Source: Deltaproteobacteria bacterium (GTDB taxonomy: Bacteria; Desulfobacterota; Binatia; Binatales; Binataceae). From it: a stretch of 6,631 bases of DNA. The stretch covers positions 1-6,631 of the forward strand of contig JAJZAG010000212.1 in NCBI GenBank assembly GCA_021799555.1, given 5' to 3'. The position numbers were made by a program, and so were the translations under genes. Below are positions 1 through 6,155 of the stretch, one piece after another. Under the pieces are notes generated by a model. The model searched no databases. It was not told where the DNA came from and worked only from the letters and a program-made list of their open reading frames with translations. The stretch's first letter is position 1. The number at the start of each line of letters is the position of its first letter.

Positions 1-741
1 CATCGCCTGATCGATCTTCTTGATCTTTTCCGGCGGCGGAATTTTCGAATTCTCGAGCGCATCGGCGGCCGCGATCGCCGCGCCGGCGATTGAGCGGTCG
101 GTGGGATCGCTCGAAGACGACTCGATCTCGCGCGCGATCTTGCGCAGCCGCTCCGCCATCGCCTGCTCCGGCGTTGGAGGACGCACCAGACCCATCGCCG
201 CGATTAGCATCACGGCGGCCAACGCTCCCGCGATGATCGAAGAGCGCAGCAGCGGGCGCCCGAGGTCGAGCGGAAATGCCTGGGCGGGATCGAACCGTTC
301 GAGGAGTCCGATCGCGTGACGCCACAGCAACGGGAACAGCGGGCTGCGCGCGGTTTTGACGGCGTCGGTGCGAGCCGGATCGGCGAGCGCGGCAAGCGTC
401 AGGATTTGCTGCCGCGCGTGCACGGCGTTGTCAACCTGTTCGGCGGCGGCGACGAAATCCATCGCGCGGCGGTAGGCGCGAAACGCGAGCGCGGCGCCGG
501 TCGCGATCGATCCCGCCGCCAGTGCGTACAGCATATCGCGCAGAAGCGCAGCGCGCTCCGGAGCGAGAATATAACCCCATCGCATCCACGTCACCCGGCC
601 AATCACGCCGAGCGCGAACGACAGGACAATCGCCGCAAACACGGGTGCGAGCGCATAAGCCCCCGCGCGGATCGCCGCGACGAGGGCAATTCGATTACGC
701 GCGCGGCCGAGAATTTCAACCGGATTTGGCACGACCCGCAA
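1..741 (-). CDS. Multi-pass membrane protein, DUF4175-like architecture (3' end outside window)
   Basis: The frame is open from a TTG at 741 to the window edge (247 codons, no stop). I translated it by hand because it lacks both an ATG start and an in-window stop. Three hydrophobic segments are visible at about residues 29-50, 70-90 and 167-187. Between the second and third lies a helical stretch with AEQVDNAVHARQQILTLAAL (100-119). After the third comes an Ala/Glu/Lys-rich, probably helical region (192-230). Two N-terminal membrane helices, a soluble helical stretch and a third helix before a long tail recall DUF4175-type proteins, but this is a resemblance of layout and not a proven family match. 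It starts 7 nt after the mltG stop, so it is probably co-transcribed with ruvX-mltG. A TAGG at 751-748 lies 6 nt before the TTG and favours it; GTG at 732 is the alternative. The function is unknown. The plus-strand frames over this stretch look like shadows. Confidence 0.75.
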   Translation of the reverse strand, partial: MRVVPNPVEILGRARNRIALVAAIRAGAYALAPVFAAIVLSFALGVIGRVTWMRWGYILAPERAALLRDMLYALAAGSIATGAALAFRAYRRAMDFVAAAEQVDNAVHARQQILTLAALADPARTDAVKTARSPLFPLLWRHAIGLLERFDPAQAFPLDLGRPLLRSSIIAGALAAVMLIAAMGLVRPPTPEQAMAERLRKIAREIESSSSDPTDRSIAGAAIAAADALENSKIPPPEKIKKIDQAM

Positions 742-748
742 CTATAGC

Positions 749-1810
749 CTAATTCGCGCGAGGTTCGAGGCTTGGCGAAGCTCCGACGCTTGCCCGTTTG
801 GCCGCGCGTTTGATCGCCGCAATAGCGCGCTTGTGTTCATCGAACGTCTTCGAAAATACATGCGTCCCGTCGTCGCGCGCTACGAAGTACAGATAATCGC
901 ATCGGGCAGGATAGAGCGCGGCCTCGAGTGAACTCAATCCCGGATTGGCGATCGGTCCCGGCGGAAGTCCCGCGCGCTCATAGGTGTTGAACGCGCTTGG
1001 AGTTCGTACGGCGGACGCGGCCGACCCAGCCCCATCGAGACTATACTCAGCGGTCGGATCGGATTGAAGCGGCATCCCGATCTTCAAACGATTATCGAAG
1101 ACGCACGCGATCAGCCTGCGCTCGCCCGGGACTTTCGCTTCCTTTTCGATAATCGAAGCCATCGTGACCGCCTGCCTCGCCGTCAGGCCGAGCGCGAACA
1201 TCCGCTGTTCCGCCGCCGGGGTCAGGACCTGATAAAACCGCGAGAGCATCGCGGTCAGAATCTCATCGGAGGTTGCGTGCGGCGGAAATTTGTAGGTCGC
1301 GGGGAAAAGATAACCTTCGGCGCCAAGCGGCATCAGCCCCAGCGCGCGCACGATCGGACCGCGCAGCGCGGCTTCCTCGAACTTTGGCTGGCAGACCAAA
1401 CCGGCGGCCGATAGGCGCTCGGCGATCTGATGAACTGTCAGCCCTTCGGGGATCACGACGGTATTCACCAGAAAATCTCCCGCAACGAGATGTCGCAGCA
1501 CGTCCGGAATCCGCTCGCCACCGTGAAACGCATACTCGCCCGGCTTGATCGCCCGCGCATCGCCCGTCGCCTCTCCATACAGCAGCATCAGTGTCGCGCT
1601 GCGCACGACCCCCGCCGCCGACAGCGCGCGCGCCACCGCGTGGAACGATTCCCCGCGTTCGACAGTGACCGTCCGCGGCGGTGCGAAGAGCCCGGTCGGC
1701 TCGAGCCAGTAGAAGCGCAATGCGAGGTAGGCCACGCCTGCAATCGCGATGCATACAAGCAGACCCGTTATGAGCTTGAATCGGGGCATCCGGCGCGATG
1801 CCTTTATCAT
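749..1810 (-). CDS. mltG: Endolytic murein transglycosylase MltG (YceG-like)
   Basis: MltG cleaves nascent peptidoglycan glycan strands in the periplasm, forming 1,6-anhydro-muramyl ends, and is thought to terminate glycan polymerisation. The 353-residue protein has a short basic cytoplasmic start, one membrane anchor (about 12-33), a LysM-like region (about 46-110) and the YceG catalytic domain. Family motifs are clear: EGYLFPATY (165-173), ASIIEKEA (218-225) with E222 matching the catalytic Glu of the E. coli enzyme, LQSDPT (248-253), FNTYERAGLPPGPIANPG (274-291) and DGTHVFSKTFDEH (314-326). Length is normal for the family. The ATG at 1810 is used here; ATG at 1789 (residue 8) is an in-frame alternative. 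No Shine-Dalgarno lies at the usual distance from 1810: the nearest AGGAG (1838-1834) is 23 nt upstream and instead faces a GTG micro-ORF. The gene is 51 nt downstream of ruvX and 7 nt upstream of the next membrane-protein gene. Confidence 0.96.
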   Translation of the reverse strand: MIKASRRMPRFKLITGLLVCIAIAGVAYLALRFYWLEPTGLFAPPRTVTVERGESFHAVARALSAAGVVRSATLMLLYGEATGDARAIKPGEYAFHGGERIPDVLRHLVAGDFLVNTVVIPEGLTVHQIAERLSAAGLVCQPKFEEAALRGPIVRALGLMPLGAEGYLFPATYKFPPHATSDEILTAMLSRFYQVLTPAAEQRMFALGLTARQAVTMASIIEKEAKVPGERRLIACVFDNRLKIGMPLQSDPTAEYSLDGAGSAASAVRTPSAFNTYERAGLPPGPIANPGLSSLEAALYPARCDYLYFVARDDGTHVFSKTFDEHKRAIAAIKRAAKRASVGASPSLEPRAN

Positions 1811-1865
1811 GGTACTTGGCCGGCCGTCACGCGCTCCTGAAAAGCTTCAGCGCCGCGGCATTCAT
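1807..1865 (-). other. Two overlapping micro-ORFs bridging ruvX and mltG
   Basis: The gap between ruvX and mltG is tiled by two tiny frames. The first, ATG at 1865 to TGA at 1827, reads MNAAALKLFRSA and starts in an ATGA overlap with the ruvX stop. The second, GTG at 1830 to TGA at 1807, reads MTAGQVP. It begins in a GTGA overlap with the first stop and ends in an ATGA overlap with the mltG start. An AGGAG at 1838-1834 sits 3 nt before the GTG. This geometry would let ribosomes pass from ruvX to mltG by termination-reinitiation. It is an inference from layout alone. Chance overlap is quite possible in GC-rich DNA, and the peptides themselves need have no function. Confidence 0.3.
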
Positions 1866-2299
1866 GCGGAGCTGTCAGTATTCGACTTTTGCGAGTGCGC
1901 TTCCAGCCATCCTTCGAGAATCACCGCGGCGGCCATGCTGTCGCGAGCTGCCTTGCGGCGTCCCCGGCGAACCGAAGCGGAAGCGAGCCGCTCATCCGCC
2001 TCGATACTCGAGAGGCGCTCATCCTGAAAATCGATTGGCAATCCAAGATATTTGCCGAGCTGGATACCGAATTGGCGAGCGGCAAGGGCAGTCGTACCTT
2101 CGCTCCCGTCCATCGACAGCGGTAAGCCGATGACGACTCGGGCGACCTCGCGTCCGGCAAGCTGGCGTTGAATCGCGGCGAAATCGAGCCGGTTTGAGCG
2201 CCGCTCTATTGTGCACAAAGGATAGGCACCTATCCCCGAGGCGTCGCTGACCGCCAGACCGATCCGCTTTTTTCCGAAATCAACTGCCGCAATGGTCAT
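1862..2299 (-). CDS. ruvX: Putative pre-16S rRNA nuclease / Holliday junction resolvase-like RuvX (YqgF)
   Basis: This is a YqgF/RuvX protein of the RNase H-like fold, implicated in maturation of the 16S rRNA 5' end and, in some bacteria, in Holliday junction cleavage. It acts in the cytoplasm. The 145-residue length is typical. Motifs in order: AAVDFGKKRIGLAVSD (4-19) with the first metal-binding Asp at D7; VVIGLPLSMDGSEG (55-68); FQDERLSSIEA (91-101) with the acidic E94; and DSMAAAVILEGWL (120-132), where D120 is the last catalytic acid. The ATG at 2299 is the only sensible start because the first motif begins four residues in. No clear Shine-Dalgarno precedes it, and an inverted repeat ends only 3 nt upstream. 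It is the first gene of the minus-strand row with mltG, diverging from the M23 peptidase gene. Confidence 0.95.
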   Translation of the reverse strand: MTIAAVDFGKKRIGLAVSDASGIGAYPLCTIERRSNRLDFAAIQRQLAGREVARVVIGLPLSMDGSEGTTALAARQFGIQLGKYLGLPIDFQDERLSSIEADERLASASVRRGRRKAARDSMAAAVILEGWLEAHSQKSNTDSSA

Positions 2300-2302
2300 C
2301 TT

Positions 2303-2321
2303 GTAACATGCCGTATGTTAC
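2303..2321. promoter_or_regulatory. Inverted repeat GTAACAT-N5-ATGTTAC next to the ruvX start
   Basis: Two perfect 7-bp arms (2303-2309 and 2315-2321) are separated by GCCGT. The 19-bp dyad with a short spacer has the size and shape of an operator for a dimeric repressor such as a TetR-type protein. In ruvX mRNA it could instead fold as a hairpin ending 3 nt before the ATG at 2299, covering the ribosome site. Which role it plays, if any, cannot be decided from sequence. Confidence 0.5.
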
Positions 2322-2429
2322 CATCTCGTCACACTGACCGCTATCAAGCCAAAAGTGTGTGAGAATAAATAACGCCTATGGGTTGCATTCGCTGACCGAA
2401 TCCCTTAGCTTGGCTTTCGATGCGTTCTC

Positions 2430-2436
2430 GGGGGAG
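2430..2436 (+). promoter_or_regulatory. Ribosome binding site GGGGGAG deciding the M23 peptidase start
   Basis: GGGGGAG lies 4 nt before an in-frame GTG at 2441. The upstream in-frame ATG at 2420 has no purine-rich site before it. Since the Shine-Dalgarno lies between the two candidates, it can only serve the GTG. The spacing is slightly short but workable. Confidence 0.6.
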
Positions 2437-2440
2437 AACT

Positions 2441-3907
2441 GTGGATGAGATTTCGCGCGCGCTGACCGCCGTCGTGGTGGGAGCGCTCGTAACGGTTGCC
2501 GCGCTGCACCTTTTTTTCCGCACCGGCCAGAACCAATCCCCGGCAGCGGTTGAGGCAATCGTCGCCGGCGTCGATTCCAGCCCAGATATCACCTACTCCG
2601 AGACAGCCCATCCCGCCGCAACCGCTATCACAATCAGCATGACCTTGGACCGTTCGGCTTCGGTCGTCCGTTATCTCGAAGATGCCGGATTAGAAAGAGA
2701 CGAAGCCCGTCGCTGGGCGCAGATTTTTGGGCAGGCGGCGGGAACCGCCTATTTCTACCGCGACCATCAGCTTATTCTCTACAAAGATCCCGAGACCGGC
2801 GACCTACGCGGCTTCAAATACGACATCAATCTCAAGACCTCGGTCACGGTCGCGAGTCTGGGCAATATGGTGCTGAAGGCGCATGCCGCGCCGATCGAGT
2901 ATTATCTTAAGCCGATCAAGCTTGCGTTTGCCGTGAAAGACAACTTCAAACGAGCCGCAGCCAAACACGGCGTCCCGAGCCCGATTGTCGAAACGCTCGA
3001 AAACGCTTTCGCTGACCGCCATGCCCTCGACCGCCTTCGCCCGGGCTCGGCGGTCAAGCTGATTTATCAGGAGAAGATCAGCCGCGACGGCACGTATCAC
3101 CTGATTGATGGAGTCGAGGCGGCGCAAATCAGTTTTGGCGACCGCACGATGCGGGCGTATGCGTTTCGCGACGAGCACGGCCAGCCGCATCTCTACGACG
3201 AGCACGGACATGCGCTCGGTCCGCAATTCCTGCGTTTTCCCGTGAATTTCAAGTATATCTCGTCAGGGTTTTCATTTCATCGCTACCATCCCCTGCTCCA
3301 TATCTACCGTCCGCACGTAGGAGTGGATCTGGCTGCAGCCTATGGCACCCCCGTAAAGGCGGTTGCTGACGGTCGTGTCGAGCAGGCCGGATGGGCTGGC
3401 GAACTCGGGAATAGCGTCAGGATTCAGCACGAGCTTGGGATGACCAGCATCTACGGTCACATGGCGCGCATCAGCCCGGATGTGCGTCAGGGCTCGTACG
3501 TTCATATGGGCCAGGTGATCGGATGGGTCGGTTCGACGGGACTATCGACGGGACCGCATCTGCACTTCGCGCTCGAGAAGCAGGGCGCCTACGTCAATCC
3601 GCTGACCGAGAAACTCGGCGTTAATCATCAGGTCTCGCCGCGGATGATCGCGCTGTTCGACAATATGAAGCGGCGTTACGAAGCGGCGCTGGCAAAGCTG
3701 CCCGATCTCGGAAGCCATTTCGTCACCGCCGATGCGCGCAAGCCCGCCATCTCGCCGTTTGGCGATATGTACCACGTCACGCTGGCGCATCCGCGCGGCA
3801 ATCCCTTGCATCCGCGCAGCCGTCATCACTATTGGAGCCGCGCGAGCAGGCACGGCCACTTGCTGCGTACGATTTCGAGCGGAGATCCGCGCAACGGCGC
3901 GATGTAG
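2441..3907 (+). CDS. MepM/OapA-like M23 family murein DD-endopeptidase, membrane-anchored
   Basis: This is a zinc metallopeptidase of the M23 (lysostaphin/LytM) family, expected to cut peptidoglycan peptide crosslinks in the periplasm. Residues are numbered from the upstream ATG at 2420 (495 aa); the preferred GTG start at 2441 removes seven. There is one N-terminal signal anchor (about 13-33). A middle region (about 75-275) resembles the OapA/Csd3-type domains of E. coli MepM, with an LRPGSAV segment (206-212) and FLRFP (270-274) leading into the catalytic domain. Zinc ligands are H299 and D303 in HVGVD, and H382 in GPHLHF (378-383). H347 in YGHM and H380 are the expected catalytic histidines. 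All are present, so it should be active and not a degenerate NlpD-type activator. Past the catalytic domain is an unusual C-terminal tail (about 450-495) rich in His and Arg. It diverges from ruvX-mltG. Confidence 0.92.
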   Translation: MDEISRALTAVVVGALVTVAALHLFFRTGQNQSPAAVEAIVAGVDSSPDITYSETAHPAATAITISMTLDRSASVVRYLEDAGLERDEARRWAQIFGQAAGTAYFYRDHQLILYKDPETGDLRGFKYDINLKTSVTVASLGNMVLKAHAAPIEYYLKPIKLAFAVKDNFKRAAAKHGVPSPIVETLENAFADRHALDRLRPGSAVKLIYQEKISRDGTYHLIDGVEAAQISFGDRTMRAYAFRDEHGQPHLYDEHGHALGPQFLRFPVNFKYISSGFSFHRYHPLLHIYRPHVGVDLAAAYGTPVKAVADGRVEQAGWAGELGNSVRIQHELGMTSIYGHMARISPDVRQGSYVHMGQVIGWVGSTGLSTGPHLHFALEKQGAYVNPLTEKLGVNHQVSPRMIALFDNMKRRYEAALAKLPDLGSHFVTADARKPAISPFGDMYHVTLAHPRGNPLHPRSRHHYWSRASRHGHLLRTISSGDPRNGAM

Positions 3908-4006
3908 GTCGCTCCTTGTCAGGCTCGAATCTCCGGGCGCGCCGGTCGCCGATCGGGCGCGAGGCTATCTCACCTTACCCGTGAACCGCGCGAAGGCCGT
4001 GCCGCG

Positions 4007-4822
4007 ATGAGGCAAAGCTGGGAGAGCGAGTTTTTCTCCAGCGCGCCGCCGCGAATCTTCGCACATCGCGGCGACGGCGGTGAGTTTCCCGAAAATACGA
4101 TGCCTTCATTCGAGGCGGCGGCGCGGATTGGCGCCGAATACTTCGAACTCGACGTACACATGACCCTCGACGGCGAGGTCGTCGTTTCGCACGACGGCGA
4201 CCTTGAGCGCGTATGCGGGCGCAAGGGCGCGATCGCCGCGATGACGCTGGCCCAGGTGCAAAGCGCCGATGCGGGCTACGCGTTTTCGCTCGACGGCGGA
4301 GCGACCTTTCCGTTCCGCGATCGCGGGATTCGAGTTCCGCGGCTCGCCGACGTGCTCGGTGCCTATCCGCGCGTCAAATTCATCGTCGAGGTCAAGCAGA
4401 CCGCGCCGAGCGTCGTTCCGGCGATGCTCAGGGTAATCGATCGGGCCGGGATGCGCGCGAAGGTGCTGGTCGCGAGCGAGCATCAGCCGCCGATCGACGA
4501 GATCCGCACGCTTGCTCGGGGAATCCCGACGAATTTTCCCTACGGCGAGGTCGCGGAATTTTTGCAGGCGATGGCGGCGCGCGACGGCGGCTATGCGCCG
4601 CTAGGCGCCGCGCTCCAGATTCCGCCCGAATACGAAGGCTGGAAACTCGTCACTCCGGATAGCGTGGCGTTCGCGACGGCGGCTGGCGTGGAAGTCCACG
4701 TCTGGACCATAAACGACCCCGCCGAAATGAACGCGCTATTCGACCTCGGCGTAAAAGGCATAATCACCGATTACCCCGCCCGAGCCCTGGCCGTCGCCCG
4801 CAAACGCTCAACCGCGCGCTAA
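4007..4822 (+). CDS. Glycerophosphodiester phosphodiesterase (GDPD family, UgpQ-like)
   Basis: The enzyme hydrolyses glycerophosphodiesters, released from phospholipid turnover, to sn-glycerol 3-phosphate plus an alcohol. The 271-residue single-domain TIM barrel has no signal peptide, so a cytoplasmic UgpQ-like role is likely. Motifs: AHRG (19-22, with H20 and R21), PENTMPSFEAA (28-38), ELDVHMTLDGEVVVSHDGDL (47-66) carrying metal ligands E47 and D49 and catalytic H62, VEVK (127-130) with E128 and K130, and the C-terminal VHVWTIND (230-237) and GIITDYP (251-257). These form the complete GDPD catalytic set. A weak GAAGG at 3992-3996 lies 10 nt before the ATG. It follows the M23 gene on the same strand after 99 nt, so they might share a transcript. 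The gap holds a GC-rich 6-bp stem (CGCGCC/GGCGCG) without a U-tract, which I do not call a terminator. Confidence 0.95.
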   Translation: MRQSWESEFFSSAPPRIFAHRGDGGEFPENTMPSFEAAARIGAEYFELDVHMTLDGEVVVSHDGDLERVCGRKGAIAAMTLAQVQSADAGYAFSLDGGATFPFRDRGIRVPRLADVLGAYPRVKFIVEVKQTAPSVVPAMLRVIDRAGMRAKVLVASEHQPPIDEIRTLARGIPTNFPYGEVAEFLQAMAARDGGYAPLGAALQIPPEYEGWKLVTPDSVAFATAAGVEVHVWTINDPAEMNALFDLGVKGIITDYPARALAVARKRSTAR

Positions 4823-4824
4823 AA

Positions 4825-4840
4825 GATGGCAGCTTGTTGC
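4825..4840 (+). repeat. Imperfect direct repeat, left copy
   Basis: GATGGCAGCTTGTTGC matches 13 of 16 bases of the copy at 5344-5359 in the same orientation. It begins 2 nt after the GDPD stop codon. It may be an end repeat of the IS21 remnant. Direct and not inverted orientation is unexpected for a true left terminus, so it could reflect internal deletion between end repeats. Confidence 0.4.
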
Positions 4841-4860
4841 CGCCGATGCGAAACTGATCC

Positions 4861-4887
4861 GGGGTTGGAGTGAACCCCAAAAGGGGT
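4861..4887 (+). other. Two mutually exclusive small hairpins
   Basis: GGGGTT (4861-4866) can pair with AACCCC (4873-4878) over a 6-nt loop. The same C-run can instead pair as ACCCC (4874-4878) with GGGGT (4883-4887) over an AAAA loop. Neither is followed by a U-tract, so this is not an intrinsic terminator. It lies inside the IS remnant and may be a leftover of the element. Confidence 0.35.
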
Positions 4888-5286
4888 ACAAGACCCGATC
4901 CTTCAGTGCGGCCGATTCTGGTGCTGATGCTGGAGGCTGCGCAACGCCAGGGCCGCTATCGCGAAGTCATGCATCGCGCGGTCAACGCCTACCAGCTGCT
5001 GATCATCGATGAGATCGGTTACCTGCCGATGAGCCGCGATCAGGCCAACCTGTTCTTCCAAGTCGTGGCGCGCCGCTATGAGCGCGGTTCCATGATCTTC
5101 ACTTCCAATCTGACCTTCGGTAGCTGGGACAGCGCGTTCGCCGGCGATGGCGTGCTGACCGCCGCGATGCTCGATCGGGTCCTCCACCACTCGACTATCG
5201 TCAGCATTAGCGGCGACAGTTACCGACTCAAGGACAAGCGCAAGGCCGGACTGCTCGCTGCAGCAGGAAGAGGCAGGAAGAATTAG
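4870..5286 (+). pseudogene. IstB-like ATP-binding protein, N-terminally truncated (IS21 family)
   Basis: IstB is the AAA+ helper of IS21-type transposition that remodels target DNA and recruits IstA. The readable frame (138 aa from GTG 4870) matches only the C-terminal half of IstB, whose normal length is about 240-260 aa. Seen: LMLEAAQRQGRY (19-30), Walker B LLIIDEIGYLP (43-53), ANLFFQVVARRYERGSMIFT (59-78) ending in the sensor-1 TSN (78-80), FGSWDSAFAGDGVLTAAMLD (83-102), DRVLHHS (102-108) and GDSYRLKDKRKAGL (115-128). The Walker A loop (GxxGxGKT) and everything before it are absent, and I found no trace of it in the other two frames of 4823-4910. Recognisable IstB sequence begins around 4912, so the first ~14 residues are probably unrelated junction sequence. 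The product could not bind ATP normally; it is a decayed gene fragment. Confidence 0.8.
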
Positions 5287-5343
5287 CCGTGCAGTTTGCC
5301 CCCATCGCGGCTGGTGCCGCAGCAGCTTTTCTCGCGCGAGCAG

Positions 5344-5359
5344 GATGGAAGCATTTTGC
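5344..5359 (+). repeat. Imperfect direct repeat, right copy
   Basis: GATGGAAGCATTTTGC corresponds to the left copy at 4825-4840 (13 of 16). It lies 57 nt after the istB fragment stop. Similar but weaker motifs are nearby (CTGGTGCCGCAGCAGCTTTT upstream, CTGGCAAATGG downstream), consistent with the multiple end repeats of IS21-type elements. Confidence 0.4.
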
Positions 5360-5399
5360 ACCTTATGCTACGCTGGCAAATGGACGTTCTTGATTTCTC

Positions 5400-6155
5400 G
5401 TGGGCAATCGAACCTCCGGGCTCCGACCTCGATTCGTGCCTGGTGTGGCGTTCCTTCTTGCCGTCGGAATGGCAGCTGCGCCTGGATGCGCGACGTCCGG
5501 GGGCTCTGGCAGCTCGCTCGGGAATCCGTTTCGATGGAAACCGGCCGAGGTGCTCTATATGCCGCCAAACTTCCATCCTTCTCATATTAGCGGCCCGCCG
5601 GATAGCTGGGCCGTCTACGCGGTAGGCAATAATGCGGGTTTCTCCACGCTGGTTAAGCAACTGTTCAGTGACCGCCCCGTCGGTGAGGAGCAGTTGACGT
5701 TTGAATATATGGCCGTCAGGCAGGCCGACTACGCTCGCAAGGGAACTTTGCGGTTCGATGCAATCTTGATCGCCGTCGGCCCGAAACCAGCGCAGTCGCC
5801 TCAATCGAGCGCGCTTGAAGCTGAAAAGGCTGCGCATTCCAACTGCACCAGCGCCGGTAATGTCAGCTACCACGAAATTAGCAGTACCTCTGACGACTAT
5901 GTTTTTGACGCGGTTGGCGCCACGTGCGGCTGGGATCAGAATTTCGAACGGGTAGTCCGGCTCACCTACGGGCAATACAGAGCTTACAAGATCAGCTATG
6001 TGAAGACGGGCGGAACGCTCAATCCGAAGGAAAAGGATCAAGCGGTCCAACTGGTCTCATCGTTCAGCGCCGGGCAGTGTCCCTCGCCGTCTGCGGATTG
6101 TTCTTTGCCAATTTTTTTTGAAACGGGTCCGCTCCCCACTGGCGTTACGCCTTAG
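5400..6155 (+). CDS. Hypothetical lipoprotein
   Basis: I do not recognise this 251-residue protein. It starts with a basic N-region (RTSGLRPR, 4-11), a hydrophobic core (12-27) and AAPGC (26-30), a plausible lipobox with C30 as the lipidated cysteine, followed by a Gly/Ser-rich linker (31-42). The mature part is soluble, with four further cysteines (C149, C176, C227, C234) that could form disulfides in the periplasm. The segment 185-222 (YGQYRAYKISYVKTGG, then a KEKDQAVQLVSSF helix) looks like the end of a compact domain. The start is uncertain: GTG at 5400 and GTG at 5436 (residue 13) are both possible, and neither has a good ribosome site. The first codons lie at the edge of the IS21 remnant, so the native promoter or start may have been replaced. 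The 255-codon antisense frame over the same region lacks such features. Confidence 0.7.
   Translation: MGNRTSGLRPRFVPGVAFLLAVGMAAAPGCATSGGSGSSLGNPFRWKPAEVLYMPPNFHPSHISGPPDSWAVYAVGNNAGFSTLVKQLFSDRPVGEEQLTFEYMAVRQADYARKGTLRFDAILIAVGPKPAQSPQSSALEAEKAAHSNCTSAGNVSYHEISSTSDDYVFDAVGATCGWDQNFERVVRLTYGQYRAYKISYVKTGGTLNPKEKDQAVQLVSSFSAGQCPSPSADCSLPIFFETGPLPTGVTP

Larger units (their letters stand above)
2300..2440. promoter_or_regulatory. Divergent intergenic control region (ruvX-mltG versus M23 peptidase)
   Basis: This is the only gap between divergently transcribed genes in the window, so promoters for both directions should lie here. It contains an AT-rich patch (2351-2372) that stands out from the GC-rich surroundings. 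A weak plus-strand promoter-like pair, TTGCAT (2383-2388) and TAGCTT (2406-2411), has 17-nt spacing but matches the sigma-70 consensus at only about half the positions. I found no convincing minus-strand -35/-10 pair. The location is firm; the exact promoter elements are not. Confidence 0.5.
4825..5399 (+). mobile_element. Remnant of an IS21-family insertion sequence
   Basis: The segment between the GDPD stop and the lipoprotein gene contains the C-terminal half of an IstB helper ATPase and nothing else of the element: no IstA transposase and no IstB N-terminus. GATGG-type short repeats occur on both sides (4825-4840 and 5344-5359, 13 of 16 identical). IS21-family elements commonly carry several short related repeats near their ends, so these may be terminal remains. 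The exact boundaries and target duplication could not be fixed by eye; the limits given are approximate. The element cannot move on its own. Confidence 0.55.

Noticed and set aside
20..747. Plus-strand open frames of 99, 143 and 76 codons at the left end
   Set aside because: The minus strand carries one continuous frame with clear membrane segments in line with mltG. The plus frames give Arg/Ser-rich low-complexity products with no domain signal.
3908..4006. GC-rich stem (CGCGCC/GGCGCG) between the M23 and GDPD genes as a terminator
   Set aside because: The stem is short with a long loop and no U-tract follows, so it is what GC-rich sequence gives by chance.
5331..5340. 10-bp palindrome CTCGCGCGAG near the IS right side
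   Set aside because: It is built almost only of CG dinucleotides in a GC-rich genome, and no second copy or spaced partner was seen.
5283..6050. A 255-codon minus-strand frame antisense to the lipoprotein gene
   Set aside because: Its product has an Arg/Ser-rich, low-complexity C-terminal third and no recognisable motif, and it also runs to the end of the istB fragment. The plus frame has a signal peptide and lipobox.
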